Positions 34,635 to 46,913 of a stretch of DNA of 64,000 nt are shown piece after piece; the first letter of the stretch is position 1, and each line of letters starts with the position of its first letter. The position numbers and the translations under genes are program-made. Source of the stretch: Notolepis coatsorum (lineage: Eukaryota; Chordata; Actinopteri; Aulopiformes; Paralepididae); the NCBI GenBank assembly GCA_963971535.1, contig OZ020589.1:54627743-54691742 (forward strand). The letters run 5' to 3'. The notes under the pieces were generated by a model. It saw only the letters and a list, made by a program, of their open reading frames with translations, was not told the DNA's origin and did no database searches.

Positions 34635-35359
34635 GTCAGTATTATATTGAGACACATTTTACTCAAAGAAATTTAACAAAATGTAGAATTGTAAAAATTA
34701 AAATTAAATAAATGTATATTTGTATATATGAAATTAAGTGATTTTAAAACCCAAAGCTATGTGTATCAACTACATTACAAGGTTCACTCTGTCATTTCCA
34801 TATTGTAAACTGTTGCCAGAGAGCTGATTACCAGAGCTGAGGCTTTGTGTAGCATCACCCTTGTGCGTTTATGTTTACCCTTAATATTGATTTCAATGGA
34901 CAATGGTGGAAATTAATTAAATTAAAATACTTGTCGTTGACTGATTTTAAACATATTTGAGAATTGTTGGCCTACAGTGTATGTGCGACATTTCACCCAA
35001 ACTGGATCAGAACTGTAGGAGCCAGTGGAGGCTGCTGACCACATTTTTAGGTGAAGCACAAATTATTATATTATATTATATTATATATTAAATTATATTT
35101 TTTAAACATCCCCAACGCTGCAACACCCCCATTCCTGCCTGGTGGCAGGCTCCTCATTCACTTCCATTCATTTTGGGGATCATGTTTAAATATCATACTT
35201 CTCATACTGAAGTATAAACAAACTATACTGCTGTGACGATTTCAATAACACAGACCATTCTGAGTCAATGGTATGCAAAACTGTACATTGGAATATCTAA
35301 CATGTATTTACCACCTTCCTCTGCACGAGGCCACAGATGGGTTTTATGTAACACAAGGA

Positions 35360-35540
35360 CAATGAATGAATGAATGAATGAATGAATGAATGAATGAATG
35401 AATGAATGAATGAATGAATGAATGAATGATGAATGAAAACTTTATTTAACAGATTGCAGAATGGGTACAATACAGTACGGCTCAATACACACAATTGTTA
35501 AGGGGATGCAGACCAGAGAAAGACTTTCGTCTTGTTTACA
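35360..35540 (-). repeat. LINE-type tail with (AATG)n, copy 2
   Basis: Minus-strand copy: on the plus strand (AATG)n at 35361-35438, then GAAAACTTTATTTAACAG and CAGACCAGAGAAAGAC. Confidence 0.7.
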
Positions 35541-35867
35541 TCAATTCAGTGCCACATACACACAGTCCTCATATCCCTCCTAGTTACACACAGTCATCAT
35601 TATCCCTCCCATACAATATGCACAACACAACAGACTAACTCGTCTTGCTCAATACTTGTTTATGAGTTTTAAGAGACAGCACTGTAATCTCTCTCAACCA
35701 AAGCTCTACTAGTTAACAAAGATCTCCACCTTGTTATCTGAAACACTGACACCATTATCAACCTAATAATATCAACCTGATAATATTGAAACATTATCAA
35801 TATAACGTTAGCTACCAACTTTAGCAGGGCTCCTAATAACACAAGATACATTTCACTATGAATTGAA

Positions 35868-36000
35868 AATGGGGGACCCTGATGTAAACAAGACGAAAGT
35901 CTTTCTCTGGTCTGCATCTCCTTAATAATTATGTGTATTGAGCCGTACTGTATATTGTACCCATTCTGCAATCTGTTAAATAAAGTTTTCATTCATTCAT
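35868..36000 (+). repeat. LINE-type tail, copy 3
   Basis: Plus-strand copy from GGGGGACCCTGATG to AAATAAAGTTTTCATTCATTCAT. With copy 2 it forms an inverted pair about 330 bp apart. Confidence 0.7.
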
Positions 36001-37651
36001 GCCTTTTGAAAAGTGACATGGTCGATGTAGGAGTTACAGTAACGTTACACAAACTGACATTCTAAAGCCAAGAAGACACTTACCCATAAAGACGGTATCT
36101 CGATCGATCTCATCTATCGTTGAATAGTGCAGCTTCTCCATGTGACGAGTCCGACTCGAGCCGCGTGCATTAATCCCATGGGAAATGTAAACAATAGTGC
36201 ATCGCGAGCCAGCTTGTTGCATCAAATTGATGTTTGGCTTTTGTCTCCCGAGTGAAGTTAGAACACTGGACACTTCGGCTGGTCCAGGGTCAGCACTGCA
36301 GGCTTTCGTTTGACAACAACTGAGATAAAAAAATATATATATATATATCATCAAACAGCAGTCTTTTGTGATCTAATCGATCCTTCATTTGCGTGAGGAT
36401 GCTGTCGAAATCCACTATTCTGTTGATGCGTGACACACGTTCCATTTTCGGGACTCCGACTCCCGACAAGTGGTCACTCAGACAGTCACCCAAGCGATTC
36501 ACCAAAATAATGTTTTCATTCATTCATTAATTTGCTGTCTCGTTATAACACAAACAGCTCACCATGAACCTTGACAAGCTTAATTACGTTAGTTAGCATC
36601 CAAGCTAGCATGATAACATTAGTAGTTATTATCATCCAAGCTAGAAACTGCTAGGCTGCCTGCTTATACCTGCAATAATGTTGTCATCCTCCTGGACAGA
36701 TAGACTTGTTAAATCATAATATCCACAGGTCCTCAGTAAATGTCCCGCCGTGAAAAATAAGTTGCTATTAAAGTGCTAAATGTTAGATACACTAATATAG
36801 AGGTTTCGAACGTGGCTGCTCTCAGTGCTCTGTTAATAAAATGTTCAATCAATCAATCAATCCCGCGAGGGGAGAAACAGCTGTGTAGCTACAGAGCTGC
36901 AGACGTAGGAGCCATACTCTGATTGGATTTGCAAGGCTGCCAATCATTCAACCTCCGTGTATTGGATGTCAAGGGCTGTCAATCATTAATCCTCCATTCA
37001 ATGGCAAGAGTTTAACTGCACAGACCATGCTTAGATGACATTAATAGCCTATTTTGATTGGCTATTATTTATTATTTATTTAACAATGGGTCAACCTGTG
37101 CAGATATTCTGCACGAATAATTACTGCAGGCAATACTGCTGTGCAGGCCTGCTCAGAGCAGTCAATTTTGGCCATTTTTGAAGAAGAAAAAAAATTCACT
37201 GGCATTTTTTTACAGAGGAAAACATTTATAATAAAAAAAAATAATAATAATTAAAAAAAAAATATATATATATATAGTTATATGTAAATTAATAAGAATT
37301 ATGAATTATGCGTGAATTTGTATTTCACGTGTTGTCATAGAGAAACCTCCACTGGTAGGAGCTATGGCTGGTACAGAGAGACACACAGACAGAACAACAG
37401 ACAGCAGTGAAAACAATGCTTCCTCTCACTGTGTGCACTGGTGTAATTCATTCATATTTCACACAACCTCATCTTGTTCTATGGTTGTTAATAAATCTTT
37501 TCTTTTCCAAGACAATTTTCATCTTCGTTCTATTTTCTATTTACATTCTATATCCTTTATTTCTGCTGCAGGACAGGAAACTCTGTATATCAGTTGCTCT
37601 ACTGAGTAGGGTTAGGGTTAGTTTAATGACTACTGACTACTTTTTACCTGT

Positions 37652-37840
<189 letters not shown>

Positions 37841-37898
37841 GAAATATCTCCTGCATGCTGGGTTCATTCTGGTTTCCTTCCCATCCATCTTCATTCAG

Positions 37899-38075
37899 GC
37901 TGGAGGGCTGTGAACTCTCAGAGAGATCCTGTGAAGCTCTGGCCTCAGTTCTCAGCTCTACCTCCTCCAGTCTGAGAGAGCTGCACCTGAGTGGCAACTA
38001 CGACCTGCAGGATTCAGGAGTGGAGCTGCTCTCTGTTGGACTAAAGAGTCCACACTGTAGACTGGAGAAACTCTG
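37899..38075 (+). CDS. LRR exon 3 of the NLR-type gene
   Basis: 177 bp, one codon longer than its sisters: [13 protein letters not shown] has an extra residue after the asparagine of the LRR. Same acceptor (CATTCAG) and donor (CTCTG|GTCAGT), phase 2. Intact. It lies between a hAT and a BEL/Pao insertion. Confidence 0.8.
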
Positions 38076-38373
38076 GTCAGTATTATATTGAGACACATTT
38101 TACTCAAAGAAATTTAACAAAATGTAGAATTGTAAAAATAAAAATAAAATAAATGTATATTTATATATGAAATTAAGTGGTTTTAAAACCCAAAGCTATG
38201 TGTATCAACTACATTACAAGGTTCACTCTGTCATTTCCATATTGTAAACTGTTGCCAGAGAGCTGATTACCAGAGCTGAGGCTTTGTGTAGCATCACCCT
38301 TGTGCGTTTATGTTTACCCTTAATATTGATTTCAATGGACAATGGTGGAAATTAATTAAATTAAAATACTTGT

Positions 38374-39648
38374 TGTAACTGAGGGGTTACAAAACCCTGA
38401 CTGTATTAAAGATTGTGATATATTAAACCACTGCTAGTTATGTACTTTAATTACTGGCCAAACAGTACATCAAATATTGATGGTGAACACTCACAAGAAC
38501 ACGGCATTGACACAGAAATTCTATTGGAGGGTTATTTATTATTATTAGGCAACGTTAGGTTACAGATTGAGAATTAGGGTCGCGCTTGTATGGTCGAAGA
38601 ATATACGTAAAGTCAGTCAAGAGCATAAGTCAGAATAGTAGGAATACTATGATGGGTCTAAGCTGACGCCACCTGTGGTATAGTAGCAATTATATAGGGC
38701 AACACCGGTACCAACTGGAGACAATGGGTAGAGGAAAGTTCGGGTACTCCGTCTGAGTCAACGAGGAATAAAGAGGCTCCAGGTACAGGAGTCGGTGCTT
38801 GTACTCCCTTGATCAGCAGACAAAAGCAATAGTTGTAATCCAAGATGCTCGACAGCATTGACGACAGCTAGCCAGCCCCTTCCAAGAGGCAGGCCCGAGT
38901 GGTAATCCTCACGAGGTTAAATCCCAAACGACAGTGGAAATCAACGGTGCTCTTCTCCGGTGGTCACGGTCCCAAAGCAATATAATCCAACCAGGAATGG
39001 TTCTGCAATCGCCGGTGCCGATTCTCCTGTGTACATGTCCAACGGTTCTCGCCTAGGACTCCTCGGGTGTGGGCACGTATTTAGGCCACACAGCCTGGAT
39101 AAGTGCACTAGCTAAAGACACGACGAACCGATTGGTAATGCTACACACGGAAGAACTGTGGCCGCACGATATACAATAAATGATCGACTATTACTTCACA
39201 TTAGATTAAGTCGAACTCAACGTTACTGCATTAAACTCTGACACTTTAACATTCTATTCGCACGCGGTTCTCAATGCTCTATTTAGATGCAAGGTTGCTC
39301 ACTTCACTGCACGTTGACTCGTGGTGAAGGGTAAGTAAGGTTTAGGTAAGGTACTGCTGTTTACACCTGCGCCGTATTTATACTTAAGTGAATATCTAGT
39401 CCCAACCTCAGTTCTTGTCTCGTATTACTACGCAGACTCTTACTGTTCTGACATGCCCGGAGTTGTCTTTGAACTTGCCGTTGGGGGCTTGGTCGTTGGC
39501 GCCTGGGGCCGCTGTCCAATAGGAGAGCGAATATTACTCTGGTCTGTACGCAGGTAAAGGGATATTCCGTGTATATATATATAAATAATATACAAGGTAT
39601 ATCAAACGATACATATATATATTCAGTTTAATCTGGCCCTTCACAACA
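38374..39648 (-). repeat. 3' LTR of BEL/Pao 2
   Basis: 1275 bp, TGTTG...TTACA on the minus strand. The internal neighbour on the minus strand is TAGGAGGCGGC, a likely polypurine tract (39649-39659). Confidence 0.85.
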
Positions 39649-39743
39649 GCCGCCTCCTAATTAGTCCGCACCTAATTAGTTAAAGGAAGACAGATTAATA
39701 GTCCTGTCAACTACTCAATGTCTGTTGTGGGGAGTAGGGCAAT

Positions 39744-40172
39744 CTACAAAGTCAGTGGGTCATGATCGTCATCAAGGGAGTCAGGGAGCCTCGGCAATTC
39801 TATCAGCCTCGCCACGGGTCGGGTGTAGGTCCGTCCCTGGACAATAACTTCTGCCGCTCTGACCTTTCCGTCGGCACCAGTGATCACTTTGCTTACGCGG
39901 CTGGCCGGCCACATAGCTTGGGGTAGTGACTGGTCTATGATCATAACGACTGTGCCCACTTGTAAGTTGTCTCTATCTTTTACCCATTTCTGGCGGGTTT
40001 GGATAGACGGTAGGTAGTGGAGGAGGAAACTGTTCCAAAACTTGTCAGCCAATACTTGACTGTACCTCCACATTCTTCGGCCGTTCGCTTCTTCGGGTCT
40101 GTACACCGTCTGTGGGAGCGCGGGGTACAGCCGCCCCATTAAGAGAGTGTTGGGGGGTGACTGGGTCGACAT
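39744..40172 (-). pseudogene. BEL/Pao 2 integrase tail (DUF5641-like)
   Basis: About 142 residues: NGRRMWRYSQVLADKFWNSF, then WVKDRDNLQVGTVVMIIDQ and RTYTRPVARLIELP, the usual C-terminal domain after the integrase core in BEL/Pao. It directly follows the zinc-region fragment, with no DDE core in between. Confidence 0.75.
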
Positions 40173-40180
40173 CTGCTACA

Positions 40181-40480
40181 TCACTTGAGACGTACTCGAG
40201 GGCGTTGTGCTCGCCACTTGCGACAGTCTAGACGAGTCCGCTGGAGGCGTCGTACTGCTTCTCTTCCTTGCAGTATCCAATAGCGACGTCGGATCTCAGC
40301 GAAGACTCTCTCTTCCCCAGCGTGGTGCACATCCTCGTCGTATTTCTTTATGATGAGCTCGGTGACCTTGTGTCGGCTGTTGAGGACTATAGGAAACTTG
40401 ACGTCATCCGTTAAGTCCGGGGCCCGTCTCAGACGACCATCCACCCTGATGAGGCCATGGGTGTCGCGCTCGGGGGCCAA
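40181..40480 (-). pseudogene. BEL/Pao 2 integrase N-terminal region, truncated
   Basis: GLIRVDGRLRRAPDLTDDVKFPIVL, then HHAGEERVFAEIRRRYW corresponds to the zinc-binding start of BEL integrase, but the CxxC half is broken (LDCRKWRAQ) and the catalytic core is missing. A stop (at 40535) separates it from RNase H. Confidence 0.7.
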
Positions 40481-40534
40481 GTGGAGCAGTCTGCTGTCTG
40501 ACCGGACTGGCTTTGTTCCCTAGTGGCAGACTAG

Positions 40535-42313
40535 CTAGTCGGGCAACGAGTCTCTTTGGGCTCGCTGTAGCAGAAGGAGTTCTGCTTCTTCGTAGTTAGC
40601 TGCGTTAATGTCGGTAGTGGGGGGAACCTCAGGGTGGTGCCACAGGAATGTCTTTAACTGCGCACTCTCAAAGGTGGGGCAGTCGTCTATGTTAGGGTCA
40701 GTGGGGACTGGTGTGTGCGTCAACCCACAGAACATAGATTTCTTGATCTCTGCCTCCTCTTGACTAGCCTCCCGAGGGGTGGGGTTAGGCCACTCTTCTT
40801 CTGGGAGCTTGAGGAACTCAGGACCGTCACTGTAGATATTGTGACGTGTGAGGTCATCTAGGGACATCCCCCGTGTGATGACATCTGCTGGGTTCTGTTT
40901 CGTGTCCACGTACCTCCAGCACGCTGATCCTGTTAGGTCTTGGATCTCTGTGATTCTGACTCCCACGAAGACCTTGTATCTACAAGAATCGGACTGGATC
41001 CATGTGAGTACGGTCATGGAGTCTGACCACAAGATTGTTCTTTGCACCGGGATGGTGAGTTCACGTTGGATTAACGTGGCGAGTTGCGCGCCTACCAGAG
41101 CTGCGCAGAGCTCTAGACACGGGATCGATTGTTGCTTGCGGGGGGCTATCCTTGAGCGAGCCAGGATGAAGGCTGTGTGTATTTCTCCTCCCTCCTCTCG
41201 GGCCCGCAAGTAAGCCACCGAGCCGTAGGCCACTTCTGAGGCGTCGCTGAAGACATGCAGGTCCATCTGGCACGTCTCCAGCCGCACTGTGGGTGGGAAG
41301 TAGCTTCGGCGTATGTTCACATTTTGGAGCGAGTTGAGTTCTCTCTCCCACTCTCTCCAGGTGGAAGCGAGGTGGTCGGGTATGGGGTCGTCCCAGCCCT
41401 GTTCCTTGTCCCACAGCTCTCGTACAATAATTTTCGCCCGGGTGGTGTAAGGTAGGATACACCCCAGCGGGTCGTATTGCCTTGCGAGTGTTCTGTATAC
41501 GCTCCGTCTGGTGGTCGGTAGAGGGGTCGACCTTCCCTGCTCCGTGGTCAGGGGTGTGTATTTGTAATGGAGCGAGTCTGTTTTGAAGCGCCAGACTAGG
41601 CCTAATGTCATTTCTTGTGCTTCACCTGGGATGGTCGCCATCCAGGTCTCGCTGCTTGCTGCCTTTGTCTCTGGGGAGAGGCTGCGAAGTACTTGAGGGT
41701 CACTGCTGGCCCACTGCCGGAGATCAAAGCCGCCTTTGATCAGTGAGGCGCGGAGCGTGAGTAGGAGGGCTTCGGCTTCTTCTGGCGTCGAGACGCTTTG
41801 CAGACAGTTGTCCACGTAGAAACTCCTCTCTACACTTTGTCTGACCTCCTCGTCAGCTTCAGGGTCTTCTGTCACATGTTTTTGCAGTGCGAACGTAGCA
41901 CAGCATGGGCTGCATGTGGTTCCGAAGGGGAGGACCTCCCATTGGTAGATGGATGGTTGCTCATCTTTGATCCTCTCTCTCCATAGGAACCGCAGCAAGG
42001 GCTTGTCCTCTTCCACTAGTCGCACCTGCAGGAACATCCCTTTGATGTCGCCGCTGATGGCCACCTTGTCTTGGCGGAAACATAGTAGCACGCCGAGTAG
42101 AGAGGGGCCGAGTGTTGGGCCGGGCAAGAGTTCTTTATTCAGATTCTGTAGTCCGATCTGGTAGCTGCAGTTGAATACAATGCGATCCTTGCCGTTGTGG
42201 TGGACCTTGTGGTGGGGCACGTACCATGATTCGATCGTCTGGTCGGCCTCTTGAATGTCAATTTTCTTTATGTGTCCCGCTGTGATCAGCTTGTCGATCT
42301 CAGCGCGGTACAC
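40535..42313 (-). pseudogene. BEL/Pao 2 reverse transcriptase and RNase H
   Basis: 592 codons. RT motifs are in order: YVPHHKVHHNGKDRIVFNCSYQ, VAISGDIKGMFLQVRL (first catalytic D), LPFGTTCSPCCATFAL, and SFYVDNCLQS in place of YVDD (the second aspartate is N, as in some BEL lineages). RNase H follows with HVFSDASEVAYGSVAYL, CLELCAALVGAQL and LWSDSMTVLTWI. The beginning of RT is in the preceding frame, so a frameshift lies at about 42300-42313. Confidence 0.85.
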
Positions 42314-43364
42314 AGGCTTGAGTGGGGTCTTTGGCTAGACGCCGCTCGGTGTTCAGTAGATATCGCTCTGTCGCTTCTTTTGAGGCGTGGAGGGTGGGCA
42401 TACCCTCTCGCCTCAAGAGTGGAGTTGCGTATCTCATCACTCCCTTGACCTCGACTCTCTTTGTCCTCTGCTCGAGGAGGGTTATGGCATAAGTGTCTTC
42501 CTTTGAACGAACAAGTTTCTTTTCATTCTTAAAGGGCATCGCGTCTAATGTCCATAGCCTCTCGACGTGCTGTAAGAGGGTGGTGTCTTCATCGTTTATC
42601 CTTGAGTGGAGGCAGCGAGTGGCTGTCGGTCGGTTGGAAGACCCGGAGAGGGGGCCTTGTAGTGTCCAACCTAGGCGGGTCTCGACCGCTGCTGGACAGC
42701 CTCTGGGCCCGATGTGGACCCGGTCCGTTGGGACGATGAGGTGTGCGTGGTCGGATCCTATGAGCAGGGTCGGGGTGGCGCCGTCGATGAGCGGTATAGG
42801 TAGTTGACGTAGGTGCACGTATTTTTCCATCAGCTTTGGGATGGGGTAGGTGTACTGTGACAGGCCTATGTCGTGGCTGGTGAAGGCGTTAGTAATTCTA
42901 TACTGCTTCTCGGGCTGCCCGACCGCTGCTATCGTGAAGGAGACATTTTCACCCTTTATGGTCTTCAGGTCTCTTCTAATGGTACGGATTGTCATTGTTT
43001 CTTCGCTCCCCCGCAGACCCAGCCGGGCTGCGGCGGATGCGAGGAGGAGAGTCTTTTCTGACCCATCGTCTAGGACGGCGTAAGTGTCCATGACCTTGTC
43101 CTCGTAGCTTAATATCACTCGGACCACCTTCAAGAGCACTCGGGAGCTCCCGCTCTTCGCAGGGTCTATATACATGACGTTCACTCTCGAGCTGCTTGGG
43201 GGTACGAGTTTCTTCTTGTTGCTGTCGTGTAGGACCTCCAAGTGGGCGCCGTCGCACTTGCTGCATTTCTTCTTTAAACGGCACTCAGCTGCCATATGGC
43301 TGCGCACGCAGCGGAAGCAGTGGCGGTTGGCTTTGATCCACTGACTCACCTCGTCAGCGGTCAT
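42300..43364 (-). pseudogene. BEL/Pao 2 zinc knuckle and aspartic protease (DUF1758-like)
   Basis: 354 codons. Knuckles HCFRCVRSHMAAECRLKKKC and CSKCDGAHLEVLH start the frame. The protease motif is TYAVLDDGSEKTLLLASAA (D-D-G-S), followed by the long conserved stretch with LPIPLIDGATPTLLIGSDHA and RLGWTLQGPL. It then runs into the RT lead-in (VMRYATPLLRR). The protease would cut Gag-Pol. Frameshifts border it on both sides. Confidence 0.85.
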
Positions 43365-43864
43365 CTTCTTGAAAGTGTCACATTGAGACAGCCAATGTTC
43401 CTTTTCACAGTACTGGCATACAATCTTCCACTTCCCCTTGGTCGGGGGGTGCTGTGGTTCTTGTGCTGTGGCACTGACTCGGCCTGGTGCATAACGGTCA
43501 CTGACCGGCGGTTATCGTTAGATCTCCGAGGTCCATCTCTTGGGCTAGATCCACTCCACACGAACGTGTCCAGTCGTAGGCTGCTGACTTCCCTTGCGAG
43601 GAAGGCAGCCAGGTCTAGGAGGGATGGCTCGGGGCCGTCGGGATCACGGTGGTCTCTCTGCCGCCGAAAACGCTCTTGGCGGGCTGGAGGGAGCTTCTCC
43701 AGTATTCGCTCCACATTAGAGTTTGCATATAGTTCATATCTCCCTTTCTCCTTTTGGGACCCCAGCATCCCTACTAGGGATTGTACCTTGATAGAGAGGT
43801 CATCCAATGCTCTATTGTCTTTGGCTGGGGGGAGGCGGTCGATATCTCTTATTTCTTGTATCAC
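43361..43864 (-). pseudogene. BEL/Pao 2 Gag, C-terminal part
   Basis: 167 codons: EIRDIDRLPPAKDNRALDDL, then ERILEKLPPARQERFRRQ, the DUF1759 tail seen in BEL gags. It overlaps the 3' neighbour by only a few bases in another frame. Confidence 0.7.
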
Positions 43865-45429
43865 GTAGTCCCATAACGCTGGTCGAGGGCCACTAGAGCC
43901 GCGGAGTATGGGGTACTTGAGTTGGAATATGCCTGCGCTATGTTATGCGCTCTGGGCACCTTGAGATGCTTGAGGAGGATGGCATATTTGTACGACTCGT
44001 CGGGGACGTCGGACATCATAGTCTCCAAGCACATGCGTAATTCCGTGTACTGTGCTCTGTCCTCGCGCGTAAAGTCTGGGAACGTCGGTGTGCCAAGGTA
44101 CGATGCCATGGATGGCTGGCACATTGGTGAGCGTAGGGGAAGAGGCCTCCTGGGCGAGTCTCCCCGTACGTGTTGTCGTGGGTTGGTACTTGGTGGGTAC
44201 CAGAGGCCGGGTACCCAGGTGCTGTTCCTCGGTGCTGACTGTACGTCAAACTCACCCGTGAGTTGGGTCGGGGGTTTGTAGTGCAGTGACTCGGGGCTGA
44301 AGTCGGGGCTGTACTGGGCCTCCTGGTCCAGAGTACGTTGCTGCTGGTGGGCTTGACATTCCTCCTCTTCCTCTTCCTCTTCTAGGTCCTGGAGTCTTCT
44401 AGTCAGTCTCTTGGCGACGTAGGCCGGTTCTTCCCGGTGGCTGGGTCTCGTATGGACCGGTCGGGGAGGGGGGTCGGAGACGTAGACAGGTTCCTCCTGT
44501 TGGCCGGGTCCCGGGTCGCTTTATCGGGTAGGGGAAGGTGCCCTAGACCCTTGTCGTGATGATCTCCGGGAGCTCCGTGCGGAGAGAGGGGGTGTCGCTC
44601 TGGCAATCAATTGTTCTATCATCTGCGCCTGCAGCCGGTCGCGCTCTGCTTCGCGCTGGGCATTGGCGGCGTCGCGCTGTGCATTGGCGCGGTCTCGTTC
44701 GATGTTCTCTTCCGTCTGAAGGCGTCTCTCCTCCAGTCTTATGCGGTCGTCTTCACTCCTTTGCTGCGCCTGGAAGCGCTCTCGTTCAGTTGCATAGTGT
44801 TCGTGTTCACTAAGGGCTTGCGCTTGGAGTTGCGCGTGAAGGCGCTCTCGTTCCGCTGCAGAGTGTTCGCGCTCGCTTAATTGTTGCGCCTGGAGGCGCT
44901 CTCTTTCCGCTGCAGAGTGTTCGCGCTCGCTTGCTTGTTGCGCCTGGAGGCGCTCTCGTTGTTCGCGCTCGCTCATCTGTTGAGCCTGGAGGCGCTCTCG
45001 TTCCATGGCAGAGTGTTCGCGCTCACTTAATTGTTGCGCCCGGAGGCGCTCTCGTTCCACGGCAGAGTGTTCGCGCTCACTAAGGGCTTGCGCTTGGAGT
45101 TGCGCGTGGAGGCGCTCTCTTTCCGTGGCGGAGTGTTCGCGCTCACTAAGCGTCTTTGCTTGAAGCCGATCGCGTTCGGTGGAGGCTGTCAGTGTGGCGA
45201 TCAAGGCTTGCGCCAGTATCTGGTCCGCCTCGCTGGGGGATGACACTGACGGAGGTGATCGGGTGCTGACAGGGCTCGTTGGAGATCTGTTCTCCTGGCG
45301 CGCCCCGAGGTCCATCTCCTGGGCGCGCTTCTCTTCTCTTGGTTGTGTGTCGGGTTCTATCCCTGGAGCGCTTTCTTTATCCTGGAGCGCTCCGGGGACT
45401 ATCCCGGTGACGCTGTCTGGAGGTATAGT
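43865..45429 (-). pseudogene. BEL/Pao 2 Gag, central part with coiled-coil repeats
   Basis: One frame broken by a TAA at 44519-44521. The right part has about ten copies of a short heptad-like repeat (SEREHSA-ERERLQAQ) that predicts a long charged coiled coil. Past the stop, the same frame continues through an EEEEEEEE tract to the DUF1759-type core (YLGTPTFPDFTREDRAQYTELR; HNIAQAYSNS). The upper end at 45429 is where a hAT element interrupts gag. Confidence 0.7.
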
Positions 45430-45630
45430 CAGTGGTGCAGTGCTGGTATAACACGGTATAACGGCGTTTTACCTCGGTCACTGAGGCTGAAGTACGCGCA
45501 ATCGCGCACGGATATGTTCCCGCGTGTACGCGCAGTCACGCACACAAAAATCCGCTGTTCCCATTCGTTGTAACTAAGTACCGGCTCGGCCCGCGGCCAC
45601 CGTTTTTACATAACAAAAGCACAGGTAGAG

Positions 45631-45720
45631 TAGGCTGACCAAACGTCCTCTTTTGCCCGGACATGTCCTCTTTTCACGCCCTGTCCGGGGCGTCCGGGGG
45701 GGGGTTTATTAATTCATCGA
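45631..45720 (+). repeat. Terminal fragment of a TAGGGTGACC-type hAT
   Basis: TAGGCTGACCAAACGTCCTC followed by CGGACATGTCCTCTTTTCAC is the inverted equivalent of the right end of the hAT at 55245-63622. The opposite end was not found. Confidence 0.6.
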
Positions 45721-46153
45721 AATGTCCGGGGTTTCACTGTTTTTCAGTTTCAGTTTCAGTTTCACGGCCCTTTGCGAGCATCTGAAGGCTCGGGGCTGCA
45801 TTTTTCGCCGAACATATAAATTACCGAATAAAGCGCTATTCGTTGCCGTTCGATCGCCAAAATCCGAGCCTCGGTTCTCGAGTTACATGCCGATATGTCA
45901 GGCATGTGACTTTTTACATGGCATTATCCAACCGGACTCCCGGAGAAGCATGCAGCTGCAGAGCCGCAGAGCCAGCGGCGCTCTCTGGGCCGCGCGCTGA
46001 CGGCAATAGTATCCAGCTGCAGGACGAGAGCACCAACACTCTCAGGATCGCAACACTTTAAGGACCCACACTTTAAGGACCCTCGCTTCCATTGGCTGAT
46101 TTGGGTCACATGACCGTCCCACCCAATGGCTGAATTGGAGTATTGCACTGCGG

Positions 46154-46155
46154 GA

Positions 46156-46220
<65 letters not shown>

Positions 46221-46335
46221 AACTTTATTAACAGATTGCAGAATGGGTACAGTACAGCTAAATACATACAATTGTTAAGGGGATGCAGACCAGAGAAAGA
46301 CTTTCGTCTTGTTTACATCAGGGTCCCCCATTTTC
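46154..46335 (-). repeat. LINE-type tail with (ATTG)n, copy 4
   Basis: (ATTG)n at 46154-46220, then GAAAACTTTATTAACAG and CAGACCAGAGAAAGAC; same family as 32440-32626. Confidence 0.7.
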
Positions 46336-46596
46336 AATTAATCATAACATATATGACATACACGACATACAGATAGACAGTACTGCTACATCTATACATT
46401 TATGACATATACCAGATTTGCAAATACAGTACTGTTTGTGATACAAAAGTTTCATACGCTGCTACCTTTTTCAGCTTCTCTATTTCAAGGCAAAAAAAAA
46501 AAAAAAAAAAATCTGTGCCAAAAAAAACTGTGCATGCGCGCACGCGCGTGGAGCGTTTGACCTACTGTCAATTTGCCACTGCACCACTGGGTATAG

Positions 46597-46854
46597 TCAT
46601 GTCATGTCCCACCTGGTCCCCCCTTGAGCTGAGTCAGTTTCGTTTGAACCCACTGGGGTCTCTACTGGCAGGGTCGCCAAGTCGATAGGATTTGACATGC
46701 TTTGACTATCCGCTTTATCCGTATTTAACGTCTGTTTAGATAAGCTAGGGGGTAGAACGACAGCGAATTCCTCCAGATAGGGAGGTGGCTGACGTTTGCG
46801 CTGCGGGCGTTCTAGCTTGGGAGAGCCGCTTGGGGAGTGTTCACCGCTGGCCAT
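46597..46854 (-). pseudogene. BEL/Pao 2 Gag, N-terminus
   Basis: 85 codons from ATG 46854, soon after the primer site. Proline- and serine-rich, no domain. It ends at a TGA lying in a tandem CATGA/CATGA duplication next to the hAT insertion; one fewer copy of those five bases would bring it into frame with the central Gag part across the hAT. Confidence 0.65.
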
Positions 46855-46892
46855 GGTTAATATTAATATTATATTAAATATTACACTGATAC

Positions 46893-46912
46893 CATCCGGC
46901 TCGAAGGACCAA
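46893..46912 (-). promoter_or_regulatory. Primer-binding site of BEL/Pao 2, tRNA-Tyr-like
   Basis: On the minus strand, right after the LTR, TTGGTCCTTCGAGCCGGAT is complementary to the 3' end of tRNA-Tyr (GGCTCGAAGGA plus CCA). Confidence 0.7.
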
Positions 46913-46913
46913 T

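Larger units (their letters stand above)
35023..37354. mobile_element. hAT element inserted in LRR unit 3
   Basis: 2332 bp, ends CAGTGGAGGCTGCTG and ACCTCCACTG, with an 8-bp target duplication GTAGGAGC (35015-35022 and 37355-37362). No transposase seen. Inside are inverted copies of the LINE-type tail (35360-35540 and 35868-36000), a (AATG)n tract and a shorter (AATC)n tail near 36835-36865. Confidence 0.85.
45430..46589. mobile_element. hAT element inserted in BEL/Pao 2 gag
   Basis: 1160 bp with inverted ends CAGTGGTGCAGTG and CACTGCACCACTG and an 8-bp target duplication GGTATAGT (45422-45429 and 46590-46597). Inside are a piece of a different hAT terminus (45631 onward, TAGGCTGACCAAACGTCCTC, related to 63580-63622) and a LINE-type tail (46154-46335). 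It is younger than BEL/Pao 2. Confidence 0.85.

Noticed and set aside
34338..37625. TTAGGG-like motifs (GTAGGGTTAGGGTTAG) suggesting interstitial telomere repeats
   Set aside because: Only two or three units, at the same place in the LRR-unit intron; too short to mean anything.
43296..45573. Plus-strand frames up to 190 codons
   Set aside because: Opposite-strand shadows of BEL/Pao 2 gag; the minus strand has the recognisable motifs.
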